Below the pieces are notes generated by a model that saw nothing but the letters and a program-made list of their open reading frames with translations, was not told where the DNA came from and ran no database searches. A stretch of DNA of 64,000 bases from the NCBI RefSeq assembly GCF_014202335.1, contig NZ_JACHGP010000006.1:372001-436000 (forward strand), given 5' to 3'. This stretch comes from Mycobacterium sp. AZCC_0083. Lineage in GTDB: Bacteria > Actinomycetota > Actinomycetes > Mycobacteriales > Mycobacteriaceae. This document shows positions 62,725 through 64,000 of the stretch, one piece after another (positions within the stretch are counted from its first letter, which is position 1; the number at the start of each line of letters is the position of its first letter). The position numbers were made by a program, and so were the translations under genes.

Positions 62725-64000
62725 ATGGCTGTCCCGCCCGTGATAGAGATCCGGGAATGGGGTCGTCCCCCCCGGCGCCTGACGTTGAGCCGGCCAGTGC
62801 TGATGGGCCGGGAATGTGCAGGGGAGAACGTCGCCGACGACGAAGTCTCGCGACAGCACCTGCGGTTGGTGCCGAGTCCCACGGCGCTTTCGGTGGTGGA
62901 CCTGGACAGCCGCAACGGCACCACGGTCAACGGCGTTGCGCTGACGGGCCGCGGCACGTTGTCGGCAGGCGACGTCGTACGGTTTGGCCGCACCGAGCTC
63001 ATCGTGCTGAGCGCTCCGGCGGCAGTCGAACAACCGGCCGCGAGGTATGAGCACGATCCGACGAGCCTCATCGACCTTGGCGCGGTCGCTCACCTCCCGC
63101 CACCGCCGGCAGCGGCGGACCCCACCCGTTCGGGGGCGTTGCAACTCGCCGAACGCATCCTGGGGATCGACCCGACGGGCACCCATGAGCTGTTTCCCGC
63201 CTACACCGATCTGCCGAAGACGGTGCCGCTGCGGGTCTGGCAGGTGCTGCGCGGCTGCAGCGTACTGGCCTATCTGGCGGTGATCGTGGCGCTGTTCGTG
63301 CGGCCCGCAGGCGGACTGTTCGTGTTCTTCCACGTCATCGTCCCGCTGTGGCCTGCGCTGTTCTTCATCGCGCCAGGAGTGTGGCGCAACATCTGCCCGC
63401 TCGCGGCGTCGAATCAAATTCCGCGCGTCGCCGGGTTCAGCCGCGCTGGCACTGCGCCGAATTGGTTCTCGCGCAACGGTTTCCTGATAGCCACCAGTTT
63501 GTTCCTTGGCATTGCCGGTGCACGCATCGCCGGTTTGGACCGCAACGGTCCCGCGATGGCCGTCGTACTCGCGGTGATCATTGCCTCCGCCTTCACCGGA
63601 GGGGTGTTCCTGAAGGGCAAGAGCGGCTGGTGCAGCAGTGTGTGCCCGCTGCTTCCGCTTCAGCGCGCCTACGGGCAGACGCCCTACGTCACGTCGACCA
63701 ACAGCCATTGCCGTCCCTGCGTTGGCTGCACGAAGAACTGCTATGACTTCAAGCCGAGGGCGGCGTGGCAGGCGGACATGGCCGAAGCCGACCCGAAGTG
63801 GAGTGCGCCGCGGATGCTGTTCGTCGCCGCGCTGCCCGGTTTCATTCTCGGGTTCTTCACCGTGCGTGCGCAGGTCGACGCCGCTACCACCGAAAAGTAC
63901 GGCTTGCTGGTACTTTTCGTACTCGTCAGCGTCGGACTGTTCTACGCGGTCAACGCAATGACCCCGTTGAGCGCCGCAATGCTGACGGTCGGATTTGCTG
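62725..64000 (+). CDS. FHA domain fused to a membrane iron-sulfur (NapH-like) protein, cut by window end
   Basis: The frame is open from ATG 62725 to the window edge (425 residues seen). Residues 1-100 are an FHA phosphothreonine-binding domain: LMGRECAG, VSRQHLRLV, DLDSRNGTTVNG, DVVRFGRTELIVL. A linker leads to at least five membrane segments. In the cytoplasmic or outer loops lie WCSSVCPLLPLQRAYG and HCRPCVGCTKNCYDF, a cysteine set of the kind that binds a 4Fe-4S cluster in NapH/CcoG-type proteins. This joins phospho-signalling to membrane electron transfer. The kinase gene is 2 kb away and could phosphorylate its partner. Confidence 0.85.
   Translation, partial: MAVPPVIEIREWGRPPRRLTLSRPVLMGRECAGENVADDEVSRQHLRLVPSPTALSVVDLDSRNGTTVNGVALTGRGTLSAGDVVRFGRTELIVLSAPAAVEQPAARYEHDPTSLIDLGAVAHLPPPPAAADPTRSGALQLAERILGIDPTGTHELFPAYTDLPKTVPLRVWQVLRGCSVLAYLAVIVALFVRPAGGLFVFFHVIVPLWPALFFIAPGVWRNICPLAASNQIPRVAGFSRAGTAPNWFSRNGFLIATSLFLGIAGARIAGLDRNGPAMAVVLAVIIASAFTGGVFLKGKSGWCSSVCPLLPLQRAYGQTPYVTSTNSHCRPCVGCTKNCYDFKPRAAWQADMAEADPKWSAPRMLFVAALPGFILGFFTVRAQVDAATTEKYGLLVLFVLVSVGLFYAVNAMTPLSAAMLTVGFA

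Noticed and set aside
1..64000. tRNA, rRNA, CRISPR array, insertion sequence or prophage
   Set aside because: No clover-leaf with a conserved T-loop, no regularly spaced repeats, and no transposase, integrase or phage gene was seen by eye.

Overview
The window is high-GC actinobacterial DNA that reads as a mycobacterium, most likely a fast-growing environmental species of the Mycolicibacterium type. Supporting this are a complete yrbEAB-mceABCDEF operon with a Mce-associated protein, a MmpS-like protein, an Rv1733c-like membrane protein, a fadA-fadB pair, an ArgP very similar to the M. tuberculosis form, a secreted cutinase, a PknE/PknD-type kinase and an Ami1-type amidase. Genes are dense, and many overlap by 4 bp (ATGA/GTGA). 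I saw no tRNA, rRNA, insertion sequence, prophage or CRISPR array.

Layout. 1-9.9 kb: end of an Rv1733c-like gene, an AceE-type transketolase-like enzyme divergent from an Lrp/AsnC regulator, an MFS exporter-TetR operon with a perfect 24-bp palindromic operator, an OmpR/histidine kinase pair, small secreted and membrane proteins, and an SRPBCC protein. 10.3-19.7 kb: two coupled AveC-like membrane proteins, TetR regulators, a phytoene-desaturase-like flavoprotein, and fadA-fadB-tetR. 20-23.9 kb: an MpaB/rubber-oxygenase-family (DUF2236) protein and four small secreted proteins. 24.1-33.1 kb: a mce lipid-import operon with unusually short Mce subunits. 33.4-47.3 kb: the most distinctive part, a catabolic-looking block that starts with an AveC-like protein coupled to an LCAD-like acyl-CoA dehydrogenase. 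It continues through a two-module AsnC regulator divergent from a carotenoid/stilbene-cleaving oxygenase, an SCP2 protein, a Baeyer-Villiger monooxygenase fused to an acyl-CoA synthetase, an aldehyde dehydrogenase, an SRPBCC protein, an SDR, a (frameshifted) phosphotransferase and a fourth AveC-like protein. 47.5-56.4 kb: GH27 alpha-galactosidase, ArgP, a Gfo/Idh/MocA oxidoreductase, an MFS-universal-stress-protein fusion, and a 4-hydroxy-2-oxovalerate aldolase next to an N-terminally truncated acetaldehyde dehydrogenase. 56.5-64 kb: cutinase, a MarR regulator with a divergent oxidoreductase, a Ser/Thr kinase, two cell-wall enzymes, and an FHA-membrane-iron-sulfur protein cut by the window end.

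How the parts could work together (inference). The mce operon would import a hydrophobic substrate. The carotenoid-oxygenase-family enzyme would cleave a C=C bond to carbonyl products. The monooxygenase and aldehyde dehydrogenase would convert these to ester/acid. The fused ligase would activate the acid to a CoA thioester, and the acyl-CoA dehydrogenase with FadB/FadA would carry out beta-oxidation. Four AveC-like paralogs sit around these genes, and one is translationally coupled to the acyl-CoA dehydrogenase. The substrate cannot be read from the sequence; an isoprenoid, apocarotenoid or stilbene-like compound fits best.
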